Source: Phycisphaerales bacterium
GTDB lineage: Bacteria; Planctomycetota; Phycisphaerae; Phycisphaerales; SM1A02
Direction of reading: 5' to 3'
DNA length: 43,484 nucleotides
Assembly (NCBI GenBank): GCA_014238785.1
Contig: JABAAL010000037.1
Span: 1 to 43,484, forward strand
This document shows, one piece after another, positions 10,886-20,480 of this stretch; the first letter of the stretch is position 1; every line of letters starts with the position of its first letter. The position numbers and the translations under genes are program-made. A model generated the notes under the pieces. The model was not told where the DNA came from and did no database searches. It saw only the letters and a list, made by a program, of their open reading frames with translations.

Positions 10886-12403
10886 ATGACAACTACCTTT
10901 TCAATGGAAGAACTCGTTTCACTCTGCAAGCGCCGTGGATTTATTTTCCCTGCAAGTGAAATTTATGGCGGAATCAATGGCTTTTGGGATTACGGCCCCC
11001 TTGGTACTGAGTTAAAAAATAACTTGCGCGATGCGTGGTGGCACGACATGGTGCACTGCCCTCCGATGAGTCCGGATGGAAATCCGCTGAGCATCGTCGG
11101 CATTGATTCTTCGATTATCCAAAACCCAAAAGTATGGGAAGCCTCGGGTCACGTCGGTGGCTTTAACGACCCAATGGTCGACTGCCGCGAGACGAAGTCA
11201 AGATACCGCGCCGACCATCTTCTCTGTCTTGGAGTAAAAGGAGATACTAGTGGTCAAATCTATGCTTACATTGAAAATGATGACGACTCACTTGCATCTG
11301 CTCAGAAAAAACTTGAAAAATATGTAAAACGAACGCTCAGTTCAGAAGAAATAGACACATGCGCATTAACAGAACTTTCAGTTGAAGAATTAGCCATTAC
11401 TGTTGGACCAGACACAAAAACAGTTGGGACTCTGACAGAACCACGTCAATTTAGTTTGATGTTTGACACAACTGTGGGTGCAACCGGTGGCGAAGAAAAC
11501 AAAGCATACTTACGACCAGAAACTGCTCAAGGTATTTTTCTAAACTTTTTGAACGTGGTGGACACCATGCGTGTTAAAGTTCCATTTGGAATTGCGCAAA
11601 TCGGAAAAGCATTCCGTAATGAAGTCACACCAAGAAATTTCATTTTCAGAAGTCGTGAATTCGAACAAATGGAACTTGAGTGGTTCTGCCACGAGGATGA
11701 AGCGCAACAATGGTATGAATTCTGGTGTGACTATCGAAAACAATGGTGGCAAAAGATGGGGCTTACAACTGAAAATTTGCAAATGAGGCAACATGATTCC
11801 GACGAGTTAGCTCATTACGCGAAAGAAGGCTGTGGAACATTTGACATCGAGTACAAATTCCCATTTACTGACCCTGGGTTTGGTGAGTTAGAAGGTGTTG
11901 CGCATCGTGGAAATTACGACTTATCGAGACATACTGAATTTAGCGGCAAAAAAATCAACTACTTCGACCAAGAAAAGAACGAGCGGTACACGCCGCACGT
12001 CATCGAACCTTCCGCTGGTCTTAGCCGTGGAACACTTGCGCTCCTATGTGAAGCGTACACCCCAGATGATCGACCTTCAAAAGTCTTCATGAAATTCAAC
12101 CCACGGATAGCACCAATTAAGGCTGCAATCTTCCCGCTTGTGAATAAGAATGGCATGCCGGAAATCGCAACGAAACTACATGAAGAAATGCGAAAACGAC
12201 ATGTTGTACAGTACGACGCAAAACAATCTATCGGCAAACGGTATGCGCGGATGGACGAAGCTGGCACACCGTATTGCTTTGTGATTGATGGCGACACTCT
12301 AGAAGACAACACAATTACTGTTCGCGATCGTGATACTGCTAGCCAAGAACGCATCAACATCGATCAGGCAGTTGCATATTTGGATGACAAACTCAGCCAC
12401 TGA
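10886..12403 (+). CDS. glyS: Glycyl-tRNA synthetase, dimeric class II type
   Basis: The 505-residue enzyme charges tRNA-Gly with glycine. It shows the single-chain alpha2-type architecture. The N-terminus FPASEIYGGINGFWDYGPLG is followed by the RPETAQGIF motif, class II motif 2 (FRNEVTPRNFIFRSREFEQ) and motif 3 (EPSAGLSRGTLALL), then a C-terminal anticodon-binding domain ending near the stop. It is not the two-subunit GlyQ/GlyS enzyme. The open frame extends upstream into pdxA, but homology starts at MTTTFSMEELVSLCKRRGF, so the ATG at 10886, ten bases after the pdxA stop, is used. Confidence 0.96.
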   Translation: MTTTFSMEELVSLCKRRGFIFPASEIYGGINGFWDYGPLGTELKNNLRDAWWHDMVHCPPMSPDGNPLSIVGIDSSIIQNPKVWEASGHVGGFNDPMVDCRETKSRYRADHLLCLGVKGDTSGQIYAYIENDDDSLASAQKKLEKYVKRTLSSEEIDTCALTELSVEELAITVGPDTKTVGTLTEPRQFSLMFDTTVGATGGEENKAYLRPETAQGIFLNFLNVVDTMRVKVPFGIAQIGKAFRNEVTPRNFIFRSREFEQMELEWFCHEDEAQQWYEFWCDYRKQWWQKMGLTTENLQMRQHDSDELAHYAKEGCGTFDIEYKFPFTDPGFGELEGVAHRGNYDLSRHTEFSGKKINYFDQEKNERYTPHVIEPSAGLSRGTLALLCEAYTPDDRPSKVFMKFNPRIAPIKAAIFPLVNKNGMPEIATKLHEEMRKRHVVQYDAKQSIGKRYARMDEAGTPYCFVIDGDTLEDNTITVRDRDTASQERINIDQAVAYLDDKLSH

Positions 12404-12461
12404 CCGACGTTAGAATGAAAAACTACCCTGCAGGTCGTTTCACCTTGCCTGTCACTATAAA

Positions 12462-13799
12462 TCAGCCGATTCGCTGAAAGCCAAACTGTGGTTTCACTTT
12501 TACGGGTTTCCCACCAACTTCAAGAAGAGGGTACGCAAGGAAGTTAATAGGACCAGAATTGGGTCCTGGAGAAACAATTAAATCGCGGCCACGACTAAAC
12601 TCCACACGGTTCGCAGGGTTGCGCCCAAAGTAGTACGTCGAGAGCGATGTGTATTTATCTGCTTCGCTGATATCCACGGGCCACCACTTGCCTTCTGCGT
12701 AGAATTCTGCCCAGCAGTGGTACCCACTCACTCCTCCATTATCGCGGCTTGATGGCACGGCTGCGCCAATTGCAAACCGCGCAGGAATATCAACTGTTCG
12801 ACATAACGCAATAAAGTAGGAGTGATAATCTGTGCAGTTGCCTCTTGAAGAATCGCAAGCAAACTCTGCGTCGCCATTGCCCCAGCCTGAGCCAAATTTT
12901 GCATACTTCATACTATCAATCGTATGATCATAGAGAGCGCGTGCCCGCACGAGGTCGCCACCATTCTTATCAACAAGTGCTTCTTCTGCAATCGCTTGAA
13001 ATTTTTCATTGTTGGGCACAAACATTTGAGGTTCAAGATAAATTTCTGGCGATGTTTCATCCGCATGGACTGCTTTTTCTCTGCGATCAACGTCAAAATG
13101 AAGCACCATAGTTTTGCCGCTGTCTATTGGCTCAAGTTCAATGTACAGAATTTGATTACCAAATTTTGCATCCTTCAGAATTTGATGTTTCCCCGGAACC
13201 TCGATTCGATTTACTTTGATTGTTTGAAAATCGTCAGTACTTGGAATTGGAACCCACATCTTTGCGGGTTCCGTCATATTCGGAAGCGTCGCTTGGTAGG
13301 TAAACTCAAACTGGTCAGTGCCTTCGACAACGCCAAGTAATTCGCGCGATGCTTCATCGGCATCTACGTGAATCCAAACTCCATTTTCTTGTTCACGCCA
13401 AAGATAAAACGGTCTGCCATTTAACTTATGCACAGTTGTTTCGGTGACTGTCATATCTCCTGGATCGCCAGACAAGAAGAAATCAACGTCGTAGACATTC
13501 CCTTCTTCGCTTGCCAAGTCCACACAGGCGAAGTGCCTTCGTGGGCCTAGGTTTGCAAGGTATTCCATGTGCACGCGAACAAGTTTAAGTTTCATGTCCT
13601 TGCCATCAAAGGTGATGGGGAAGTACCCGCCGCTTGCTTTGGATACATCTTCAATATGCTTCTCTATACCCGCTTTAATGTCGTTCGTAACAACATTGGG
13701 AATGGTGTCGAGCGTCGTGCATTTTTCTTCCTCTGCAGAACTAGGAAGAGCAAAAGCGAGCAACACCACAAATAAAACTCTCATAGATATGTAATTCAT
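12462..13799 (-). CDS. Secreted transglutaminase-like protein
   Basis: The 445-residue product has a signal peptide (cleavage likely after PSSA, near residue 22), a beta-rich N-terminal half and a C-terminal transglutaminase-like core. Catalytic candidates are Cys322 in RGNCTDYHSYF, His361 in GYHCWAEFY and Asp376 in WWPVDIS, the Cys-His-Asp order of the family. These proteins act as peptidases or crosslinking enzymes outside the cytoplasm; the substrate cannot be told. A second ATG at 13784 would also give a clean signal peptide. A TATGTT hexamer lies six bases before the first ATG, so the mRNA may be leaderless. It is the last of four minus-strand genes starting at metH. Confidence 0.85.
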   Translation of the reverse strand: MNYISMRVLFVVLLAFALPSSAEEEKCTTLDTIPNVVTNDIKAGIEKHIEDVSKASGGYFPITFDGKDMKLKLVRVHMEYLANLGPRRHFACVDLASEEGNVYDVDFFLSGDPGDMTVTETTVHKLNGRPFYLWREQENGVWIHVDADEASRELLGVVEGTDQFEFTYQATLPNMTEPAKMWVPIPSTDDFQTIKVNRIEVPGKHQILKDAKFGNQILYIELEPIDSGKTMVLHFDVDRREKAVHADETSPEIYLEPQMFVPNNEKFQAIAEEALVDKNGGDLVRARALYDHTIDSMKYAKFGSGWGNGDAEFACDSSRGNCTDYHSYFIALCRTVDIPARFAIGAAVPSSRDNGGVSGYHCWAEFYAEGKWWPVDISEADKYTSLSTYYFGRNPANRVEFSRGRDLIVSPGPNSGPINFLAYPLLEVGGKPVKVKPQFGFQRIG

Positions 13800-13818
13800 A
13801 CTTGTAACATAACAGAAT

Positions 13819-14487
13819 TCATGCAGAAATAATACGCCAAACTATCCACATAATCGTGGCGTCGGCGGCAACATGGCAAATCCAACCAGGCCAAATCGAG
13901 TTGTACTTATTGTACAAGCAGCCCCAGATAACTCCTCCAACAAACAAACCTGAGGATCCAAGAAATACCAACGATAGTGAGCCAAAGTCCCACAGTATGA
14001 CGACGTGATGCACTGTAAAAAAGAACGCACTTAAGATGATGGCTGGCCAAACACCCAGAAGCACTTTGAATTTAGAAAATACAAACCAGCGCCACACATA
14101 CTCTTCCATCAATGAATTGCCAAGTGACATTGCAGAGGCAAAGATCAAAAATTTTGCAGGAGAAGAAATCCCCATCATTTCAATTGTTGCTTTTGCATCT
14201 GCTTGACTCATAAGTGAGTCTTTTGCGAGTAAATAAGTCAGAAAAATAATGGCGGCAAATGGTATTGACCAAAGCAATCCTGCGATAATCCCTTTTGCGT
14301 TTGTTGATGACCAACTCAGCTTCCCTTTGTCTACATAGAAGAGCCAGAACACAGGAAGAACTACAAGCCAAATTTTTGCAAACAGCCAAATCGCTTCCCC
14401 AACTTTTGGAACATAAAACGAACACAACACGCCAATAATTGGTGCAGGCAATATTAAAACCAACGCAGCTAAATTTCTGGACTTCAT
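13819..14487 (-). CDS. CPBP-family intramembrane metalloprotease
   Basis: The 222-residue membrane protein has about six to seven hydrophobic segments and the three conserved motifs of the CPBP (Abi/CAAX-protease-like) family. These are EExxxR (Glu128, Glu129, Arg133 in MEEYVWR), FxxxH (FFTVHH, His160) and HxxxD (HVAAD, His205). Family members cleave substrates inside the membrane or process peptides; the substrate here is unknown. A TTG at 14511 would overlap the sulfatase stop; the ATG at 14487 gives a normal positively charged start. It lies 14 bp after the sulfatase gene and about 19 bp before the transglutaminase-like gene, so co-transcription is likely. Confidence 0.88.
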   Translation of the reverse strand: MKSRNLAALVLILPAPIIGVLCSFYVPKVGEAIWLFAKIWLVVLPVFWLFYVDKGKLSWSSTNAKGIIAGLLWSIPFAAIIFLTYLLAKDSLMSQADAKATIEMMGISSPAKFLIFASAMSLGNSLMEEYVWRWFVFSKFKVLLGVWPAIILSAFFFTVHHVVILWDFGSLSLVFLGSSGLFVGGVIWGCLYNKYNSIWPGWICHVAADATIMWIVWRIISA

Positions 14488-14501
14488 ATTAATCGTTCTA
14501 A

Positions 14502-16844
14502 TCAAGGACAATCGACAGCAAATTCAAACAAACAATCTGTTCCGGGATAGATGTCGTCTTGATAACACGCTTCGTCGCCTGACCAGGCGTCTATCACAAG
14601 AAGCAAGTCATTAATGTTAACTAAGCCATCAGGAATCCCGTCACTTCCCGTCACATCGTAGAAGGAAAGGACCTCGCTGTTTCCGTTCCAATCACTCACA
14701 ACGCCAAGTAGGTCAGAGATGTTAACCTTCCCGTCTATGTTCGCATCACCTTGGCAAGAATCAGCACTTGCCCACTGAGATTTCAGCTCACAAGCAAGAG
14801 CCATGAACGCAGCGTATTCTTCTTCGCTGAGCGTAGTTGCCAAATCGTTCGGATCTTCGGGAAGCGTAATTGCATGGGCACCGTTCGGATTATCTAATGC
14901 AGCAAAATGTGGCGCGATATAGTTAGGCAGTCGGTAAAACTCAATACTATCTAAACACGTGTAGGAGTCTAGCGCCTCTACACAGCCTGCTTCCTGGGTT
15001 GTAATCATCTTCCACATGCGGTATCCAGGTGTGTTATCCGGCATCGAGATTGCATACTGTGCCAACGGTCCAGGCTGTACATTTACATCAACCTCTTGCA
15101 TATAGTTGCAACATAGATATGGAAATGCTGGGTCACTTGCATCAACACCATACCAAGTACCACCATTTGATTCGCAAATTCCTGCAGCGTTAAAATGCAC
15201 ATCGTCACATATACCGCTGCTACCTAACATAATAATACATGCCTGTGGCATATCGAATGGATTAAAAACTCCGGAACCGCTTTGCGCATAATTAAACTCT
15301 CTAAGCGATGGAATGTCTGTGCTTGAGAAATACGGCGCAATAGAAACTGCATCTAATATATGCGCTTCTGGCACTACTTTATCTAATGCCACTCCAGCAA
15401 CATCTGCAAATCCTGCAAATACATCTACAGCATTAACGGGGTGGTCAACTTCACCTTGTGTAACGCCTACGCCTGCAACTGCGAGCGGAACCCATACGCC
15501 AGTTTGGTAAACCGTTGCTTTTGCAAGCAACGGGTTAAAAGGTAGCCGTGCTGAAGTATAGAAAGTCCCGTTGTCACCCATCCAGGCAATAATCGTGTTT
15601 GCTTTTTCAAGGTCTCCTAGAACAAAGTTACCCTTTGCGTCATATTCACCAAGGCCACGCTGATACAAAAGTCGACCAATTTCATTGTCTGCTTCTTCAA
15701 TCATGTACGGAAACACAATTTTGATACCTGCGTACCCGCCGCAATCAAGAATCGAGGTATCAACACCATCAGCCTCCATGCGTTCAACTAGTTCAGGTGC
15801 ATTTGGCATAATTGGATCATGCGCGGTGTTGTACTGCAACGCTAGCATCCAAGGATCGCCCGACGGCGCCGAAATGGGATCCACTCTATCGAGCCAATCA
15901 ATCGCACTATCGGTGGTCGTGAACATCATACTTCCATGGTAAAAGTCAATAATTCCGTGGTCACCAGTTTTAGCATCTGCCCATTGTCGACCCCAAACCC
16001 AATAACCGTTACGAGCGGTCACGCCATCTTTCGTTTCTGTGAAGACAATAGTATCGCACCCAGAACTGCAATCTTGCTGGAAATCTGGAGAGTAATTTCC
16101 TTCTTTGTCCTGCACTAAAGTCACGAGAGGAACCCCGCCCATTTCGAGACAATCCATGCCCCACACCTCTTCAACGCACGTTGAGGAATCTATACAACAA
16201 GGACCTCGATTAGTCTCTTCATTTGCACCCAGCGGGGTACCGCACGGAAGCCATCCATGCAAATAATCCTCTTCTGGTGGATCAAAATCTTGCAATTGTT
16301 GACCTGCAGTAGTATCGATGCCTGGCACAAATCCAAGCCAGTTACCTTCGTACCAATCCCAACCCATTTCAGTTGGTTGCTGCTCTTCGTAAGGCGTTTC
16401 ACCAGAATGCCACTTGCCTGTAAATCCGCTTGTATACCCTGCTTGTTTCAGCACATCAGGAATCATCACTTCTGATGGATTTGCCATGGAGGCAGGCAAG
16501 TGTGCGTTTGTAATCGCGGCAACGACGGTAGTCCGCAGTGGCAATCGACCCGTAAACATGCCTGTTCTACTAGGTGAACATTCGGGCATCGCCCAACAAT
16601 TTGTAAATTTGACACCCGCATTTGTAATAGCATCTAGAACAGGCGTTACTGGTGCACGTTGCGCAAGGTCCATCGTCCAACCAAAATTTGCCCATTGATC
16701 TATACCTGTGTCATCTAGGACAATGAAAATAATATTCGGAGGATTCGTCACGCCTGCCTTTGTTGCTTTTTCAGCTGCTAGCAATAGGGTTCCTGCGAGA
16801 ATACATGCGAGAATCTTATACGAATGAACATATATATTTTGCAT
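14502..16844 (-). CDS. Secreted sulfatase with Cys-rich inserts and C-terminal dockerin
   Basis: The 780-residue protein starts with a signal peptide (about 1-30), then the sulfatase core NIIFIVLDDTG (metal ligands Asp44 and Asp45). The signature CSPSRTGMFTGR has Cys89 as the residue converted to formylglycine. The second metal site is in WMGDNGTF (about 422-429). Two Cys-rich segments interrupt the catalytic domain, at about 214-263 (GPCCIDSSTC...) and 536-580 (ending LCCNY). Residues about 697-756 form a dockerin type I pair of calcium loops (GDANIDGKVNISDLL and DGIPDGLVNINDLL). It would hydrolyse sulfate esters, probably of algal polysaccharides, outside the cell. It lies 59 bp after metH. 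No cohesin or formylglycine-generating enzyme is in the window. Confidence 0.93.
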   Translation of the reverse strand: MQNIYVHSYKILACILAGTLLLAAEKATKAGVTNPPNIIFIVLDDTGIDQWANFGWTMDLAQRAPVTPVLDAITNAGVKFTNCWAMPECSPSRTGMFTGRLPLRTTVVAAITNAHLPASMANPSEVMIPDVLKQAGYTSGFTGKWHSGETPYEEQQPTEMGWDWYEGNWLGFVPGIDTTAGQQLQDFDPPEEDYLHGWLPCGTPLGANEETNRGPCCIDSSTCVEEVWGMDCLEMGGVPLVTLVQDKEGNYSPDFQQDCSSGCDTIVFTETKDGVTARNGYWVWGRQWADAKTGDHGIIDFYHGSMMFTTTDSAIDWLDRVDPISAPSGDPWMLALQYNTAHDPIMPNAPELVERMEADGVDTSILDCGGYAGIKIVFPYMIEEADNEIGRLLYQRGLGEYDAKGNFVLGDLEKANTIIAWMGDNGTFYTSARLPFNPLLAKATVYQTGVWVPLAVAGVGVTQGEVDHPVNAVDVFAGFADVAGVALDKVVPEAHILDAVSIAPYFSSTDIPSLREFNYAQSGSGVFNPFDMPQACIIMLGSSGICDDVHFNAAGICESNGGTWYGVDASDPAFPYLCCNYMQEVDVNVQPGPLAQYAISMPDNTPGYRMWKMITTQEAGCVEALDSYTCLDSIEFYRLPNYIAPHFAALDNPNGAHAITLPEDPNDLATTLSEEEYAAFMALACELKSQWASADSCQGDANIDGKVNISDLLGVVSDWNGNSEVLSFYDVTGSDGIPDGLVNINDLLLVIDAWSGDEACYQDDIYPGTDCLFEFAVDCP

Positions 16845-16855
16845 AGTTTTATTGT

Positions 16856-16871
16856 TGCATACTCTTATGCA
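16856..16871. repeat. Perfect palindrome upstream of the sulfatase gene
   Basis: TGCATA, CTCT, TATGCA forms a perfect 6-bp inverted repeat 12 bp before the sulfatase ATG, in the 59-bp gap after metH. There is no U-tract, so an operator is more likely than a terminator. It overlaps possible promoter sequence. Confidence 0.35.
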
Positions 16872-16903
16872 GAATACAACTAATTAATCATAAAGAGAAA
16901 TAA

Positions 16904-19900
16904 CTATTTTGCGGAAAAATATTTGGCTTGAGGGTGGTGGACGATTATCGCGCTTGTTGATTGCTCTGGCACTATTTCCCATGACTCGGTGAGCGTACAC
17001 CCAATGCGATCTGGTTCAAGGAGTTTAAACAAAATTTCTTGCTTCTCCATTTCTGGGCACGCTGGATATCCAAAACTATAGCGGCTACCACGATATCCTT
17101 GGGCGAACAATTCCTTGTGCGTTGGCTTGTCATCGCCAGCAATACCAAGTTGGATTCGCATCTTTTTGTGCCAATACTCTGCAAGAGCTTCAGCGCACTC
17201 AACGCCAATACCATGCAAGTAAAGATACTCGGTATATTCGTCCCTGTCAAAAAGATCGCGCGTACGCTTACTTACTTCCGAACCAACCGTAACACAGGAC
17301 ATACCAATGACATCTTTTTCGCCACTCTCCTTCGGCTTGAAAAAATCACTTAAACATCGCCTTTGTCGTTTCGATTGCCTCGGGAAGGAATACCTTGCAA
17401 TTTCTTTTTCGTGATCTTCGCTATCAAAAATAACCACATCGTTCCCCTCGCTATTGCATGGCCACCATCCATACACAACTTTTGGACGAAGTACATTTTC
17501 CTCTTTACACCACGTTTTTAACCGTTCAAAAATTGGCTCAACAGTTTCAATAACAAGATCATCAAACGCTTCACGGCTCAGGGCGCCCTTTCGAAATCCC
17601 CATTGACCACGAAACAAAGCGGTTTTGTTGATGAACGGATAAAGTAAATCCAAATCAATTTCTGTCTCAACCTTGGAACCAAAAAATGGCGCCACAGGAG
17701 TTGCAACAGTGTCCACTGTACTGCCCTGTGAGTCACCGCCCTTATCCACTCGATCTTTACGTCCAGCCTGTACCTTCGCTTCAACTTCCGCACGCTTTGT
17801 TAACCGAGCTTCGATTTGCGCGTCAATATCTTGCAATTTTCCTGCAACGAGTTTATCGCACACTGCAAGCGCTTCAAATGCATCACGACCATAATAAAGT
17901 GGCCCATTATATATAGATCGCAAATGAGATTCTGCCCAATGACGCGTAAGCGCAGCCCCGCCGAGCATAACCGGCATGGTGATTGCTTTCGTATTGAGTT
18001 CATGCAGATTTTGTTCCATGACACCCACTGATTTTACAAGCAACCCAGACAACCCAATTGCATCTGCATCATGTTCATTGGCCGCTTCAATAATGGATTC
18101 GATTTTCTGGCGAATACCAATGTTAAACACTGTGTACCCATTGTTCGATAAGATTATGTCTACTAAGTTCTTCCCGATGTCGTGCACATCCCCTGCAACG
18201 GTCGCAAGAACGATGCGACCCTTATCGACTGCTTCGCCTTTTTCCATGTACGGCTCAAGATACGCGACCGCTTTTTTCATCACTTCAGCAGATTGCAATA
18301 CGAAGGGTAATTGCATTTGACCAGACCCGAAGAGTTCACCAACCGTTTTCATCCCAGCAAGCAAATAATCATTAATAATTGTAAGTGCCGGCCACTGTTT
18401 CAGCGCCTCTTCAAGCACCTCACCTAGGCCTTCTTTTTTTCCATCTAGGATAAACTTTTGGAGTTGTTCATCAAGCGGCAAATCCGTTGTATCTTCAACT
18501 TCCTCTTGCACATCTTTTTCAAAAAACGATAAAAAGTACAACAGTGGGTCGTGCTCTTGAGTTCGATTGTCGTAAATCAAATCTATTGCTGCTTGCCAAT
18601 GCTCTTCTGAGATTCTGTGCTTAGGCAAGATCTTTGAGGCGTGGACAATTGCTGAAGTAAGACCTCGTTGAATCGTTTCATGCAAGAATACCGAATTGAG
18701 GACACGCCTTGCTGCTGGTTTTAAGCCAAAACTCACATTTGAAACTCCAAGCAGTAAACCGCATTCTGGCAATTCCTTCGATATCATTTCAATTGCATCT
18801 AGCGTTTCAAGGGCTAGTTTACGATCTGCTTCCATGCCAGTTGCGATAGTAAAGGTCAAGACATCAATCATCAAGTCGCTTGATGTAAGTCCCCACTTAT
18901 TCGTGTAGAGGTCATGCAACCGCTTTGCTACCTGTACCTTTCGGAGGGCGGTTTTTGCCATGCCTTCTTCGTCAATGGTTAGCGCAACCGCCGTTGCTCC
19001 GTACTTTTTTAAGAGCGGACAGATATCATCCAGTCGTTGCTCGCCATCTTCAAGATTGATTGAGTTAACAATACATCGCCCGCCAGCTCGCTTAAGCCCC
19101 GCTTCAATCGCTTTTGCGTCGGTTGAGTCAAGCATGAGTGGCGCGTCGACTTGTTGCGCTAATCGACCAACAATGACCTCCATGTCTGCAACACCATTTC
19201 GACCAACATAGTCAACGCAAACATCAAGTACATGTGCTCCCCCTGAAAGTTCCTCTTTTGCCATGTCAACCAAACCATCCCAATGCTCTTCTTCAAGGAG
19301 ACGTTTGAATTTTCTAGAGCCGTTAGCATTTGTCCGTTCTGCCACGATCAAAATGGATGTATCTTGCTTGAATTCAACTGGTCTATACAAACTTGTTGCA
19401 CTAGGGACTAACTGCTTTGTTATTCTCTGCTTTGGAGTAATACTTGACTTTGCTTCTATAAAAGTTGCAAGGTGTTTAGGCGTTGTGCCACAACAGCCAC
19501 CGATTATTTGCACACCGTACTGCTCGACAAACCGTTTCATTGCAGCGCTATATGCGTGCGGCGATAACGAAAAATGTGCCTTCCCATCAACTAATTCTGG
19601 CAGTCCCGCGTTTGGAACAACGGAAATATACCCATCCCAATGTTCACTGAGCCATGCGACATGACTTTCCATTAATTCTGGACCAGTGGCACAGTTTAAA
19701 CCTAGTGAAAGAATGGGATAAGATGCTAGTGCATGTACAACGGTTTGCAAATCGCTTCCGACAAGCATCGTACCTGTGGTTTCAATTGTGATACTCACCA
19801 TGATAGGGATGTCGTTGACTGTTTTGCCATCTTGTTCAAGCGCATCCATGCATGCATTAATCGCGCACTTCACTTGAAGTAAGTCTTGGCATGTTTCAAT

Positions 19901-20362
19901 TAAGAATGCATCCACGCCTCCGTGGATAAGCCCCCTTGCCTGCTCTGTGTAGGAATCCAACATATTTTCCCATGAAGTTTGACCAAGAGAAATGAGTTTG
20001 GTACCGGGTCCCATTGATCCAATAACAAAGCGATTCCCCGCAACTTCGTCGCAAGCATCTCTTGCAATCTTGGCTGATTGCACATTTAAGTCGTACGCCC
20101 ATGTTGATGCTTCTTCATCAAATTCAGAAAGGACGAGTCTATTCGCGCCAAAAGTATTGGTTTCAACTGCATCAACGCCCACCTCAAGAAATGACAAATG
20201 AATTGCCTTGACGAGGTCCGGTCTTGATTTTGTGAGGATATCTGTGCAATTTTCACGGCCGAGATAATCGCGATCAATATCGGTATCGATCGCTTGGACA
20301 GCTGTCCCCATTGCGCCATCTATGACAAATAATCTAGTCCTGATTGCTTCCTTAATATGCAT
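16904..20362 (-). CDS. metH: Cobalamin-dependent methionine synthase
   Basis: The 1152-residue enzyme (E. coli MetH is 1227) moves a methyl group from methyltetrahydrofolate via cobalamin to homocysteine. The four modules are in order. The homocysteine domain (about 1-310) has zinc ligands Cys224 in GLNCATG and Cys290/Cys291 in GGCCGTT. The pterin-binding domain spans about 335-600. The cobalamin cap and Rossmann domain (about 630-850) has DVHDIGKN at 725-732, where His727 is the lower cobalt ligand. The AdoMet-binding reactivation domain spans about 900-1152, ending with RYSFGYPACPEM and GCTLTESWEIVP. A Lys/Glu-rich linker precedes the last domain. No cobalamin or SAM riboswitch fits in the 115-bp upstream gap. 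Confidence 0.98.
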   Translation of the reverse strand: MHIKEAIRTRLFVIDGAMGTAVQAIDTDIDRDYLGRENCTDILTKSRPDLVKAIHLSFLEVGVDAVETNTFGANRLVLSEFDEEASTWAYDLNVQSAKIARDACDEVAGNRFVIGSMGPGTKLISLGQTSWENMLDSYTEQARGLIHGGVDAFLIETCQDLLQVKCAINACMDALEQDGKTVNDIPIMVSITIETTGTMLVGSDLQTVVHALASYPILSLGLNCATGPELMESHVAWLSEHWDGYISVVPNAGLPELVDGKAHFSLSPHAYSAAMKRFVEQYGVQIIGGCCGTTPKHLATFIEAKSSITPKQRITKQLVPSATSLYRPVEFKQDTSILIVAERTNANGSRKFKRLLEEEHWDGLVDMAKEELSGGAHVLDVCVDYVGRNGVADMEVIVGRLAQQVDAPLMLDSTDAKAIEAGLKRAGGRCIVNSINLEDGEQRLDDICPLLKKYGATAVALTIDEEGMAKTALRKVQVAKRLHDLYTNKWGLTSSDLMIDVLTFTIATGMEADRKLALETLDAIEMISKELPECGLLLGVSNVSFGLKPAARRVLNSVFLHETIQRGLTSAIVHASKILPKHRISEEHWQAAIDLIYDNRTQEHDPLLYFLSFFEKDVQEEVEDTTDLPLDEQLQKFILDGKKEGLGEVLEEALKQWPALTIINDYLLAGMKTVGELFGSGQMQLPFVLQSAEVMKKAVAYLEPYMEKGEAVDKGRIVLATVAGDVHDIGKNLVDIILSNNGYTVFNIGIRQKIESIIEAANEHDADAIGLSGLLVKSVGVMEQNLHELNTKAITMPVMLGGAALTRHWAESHLRSIYNGPLYYGRDAFEALAVCDKLVAGKLQDIDAQIEARLTKRAEVEAKVQAGRKDRVDKGGDSQGSTVDTVATPVAPFFGSKVETEIDLDLLYPFINKTALFRGQWGFRKGALSREAFDDLVIETVEPIFERLKTWCKEENVLRPKVVYGWWPCNSEGNDVVIFDSEDHEKEIARYSFPRQSKRQRRCLSDFFKPKESGEKDVIGMSCVTVGSEVSKRTRDLFDRDEYTEYLYLHGIGVECAEALAEYWHKKMRIQLGIAGDDKPTHKELFAQGYRGSRYSFGYPACPEMEKQEILFKLLEPDRIGCTLTESWEIVPEQSTSAIIVHHPQAKYFSAK

Positions 20363-20380
20363 AACAAATATAGTGGAAAT

Positions 20381-20394
20381 GTAACCGAAGTTAC
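20381..20394 (-). repeat. cUUCGg hairpin before metH
   Basis: In the metH sense the sequence is GTAAC-TTCG-GTTAC, a 5-bp stem with a UUCG tetraloop closed by C-G, 19 bases before the ATG. If it is transcribed it would be a very stable structure near the ribosome site. It may instead lie upstream of the transcription start, because TATATT follows it. Confidence 0.4.
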
Positions 20395-20411
20395 CCCTCC
20401 GTACAACCGTA

Positions 20412-20429
20412 TATCCGGATAAACGGATA
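20412..20429. promoter_or_regulatory. Inverted repeat between divergent metH and LolA-like gene
   Basis: TATCCG (20412-20417), six bases, CGGATA (20424-20429). It lies in the 115-bp divergent gap, just upstream of the promoter-like sequence of the plus-strand gene and followed by a T-run (20434-20440). Candidate operator shared by both directions, or a weak plus-strand terminator. Confidence 0.4.
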
Positions 20430-20439
20430 AAGGGTTTTT

Positions 20440-20469
20440 TTGCTCAATACGAAGTAAATCGGCTAAAAT
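20440..20469 (+). promoter_or_regulatory. Predicted promoter of the LolA-like/ABC operon
   Basis: TTGCTC (20440-20445), 18 bp, TAAAAT (20464-20469). The expected start is about 20476, only a few bases before the GTG/ATG at 20478/20481, so the mRNA would have almost no leader. Confidence 0.5.
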
Positions 20470-20480
20470 AATGGATTGTG

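Noticed and set aside
20363..20480. Cobalamin or SAM riboswitch before metH
   Set aside because: The gap is only about 115 bp and shared with a divergent gene; no conserved riboswitch core is visible.
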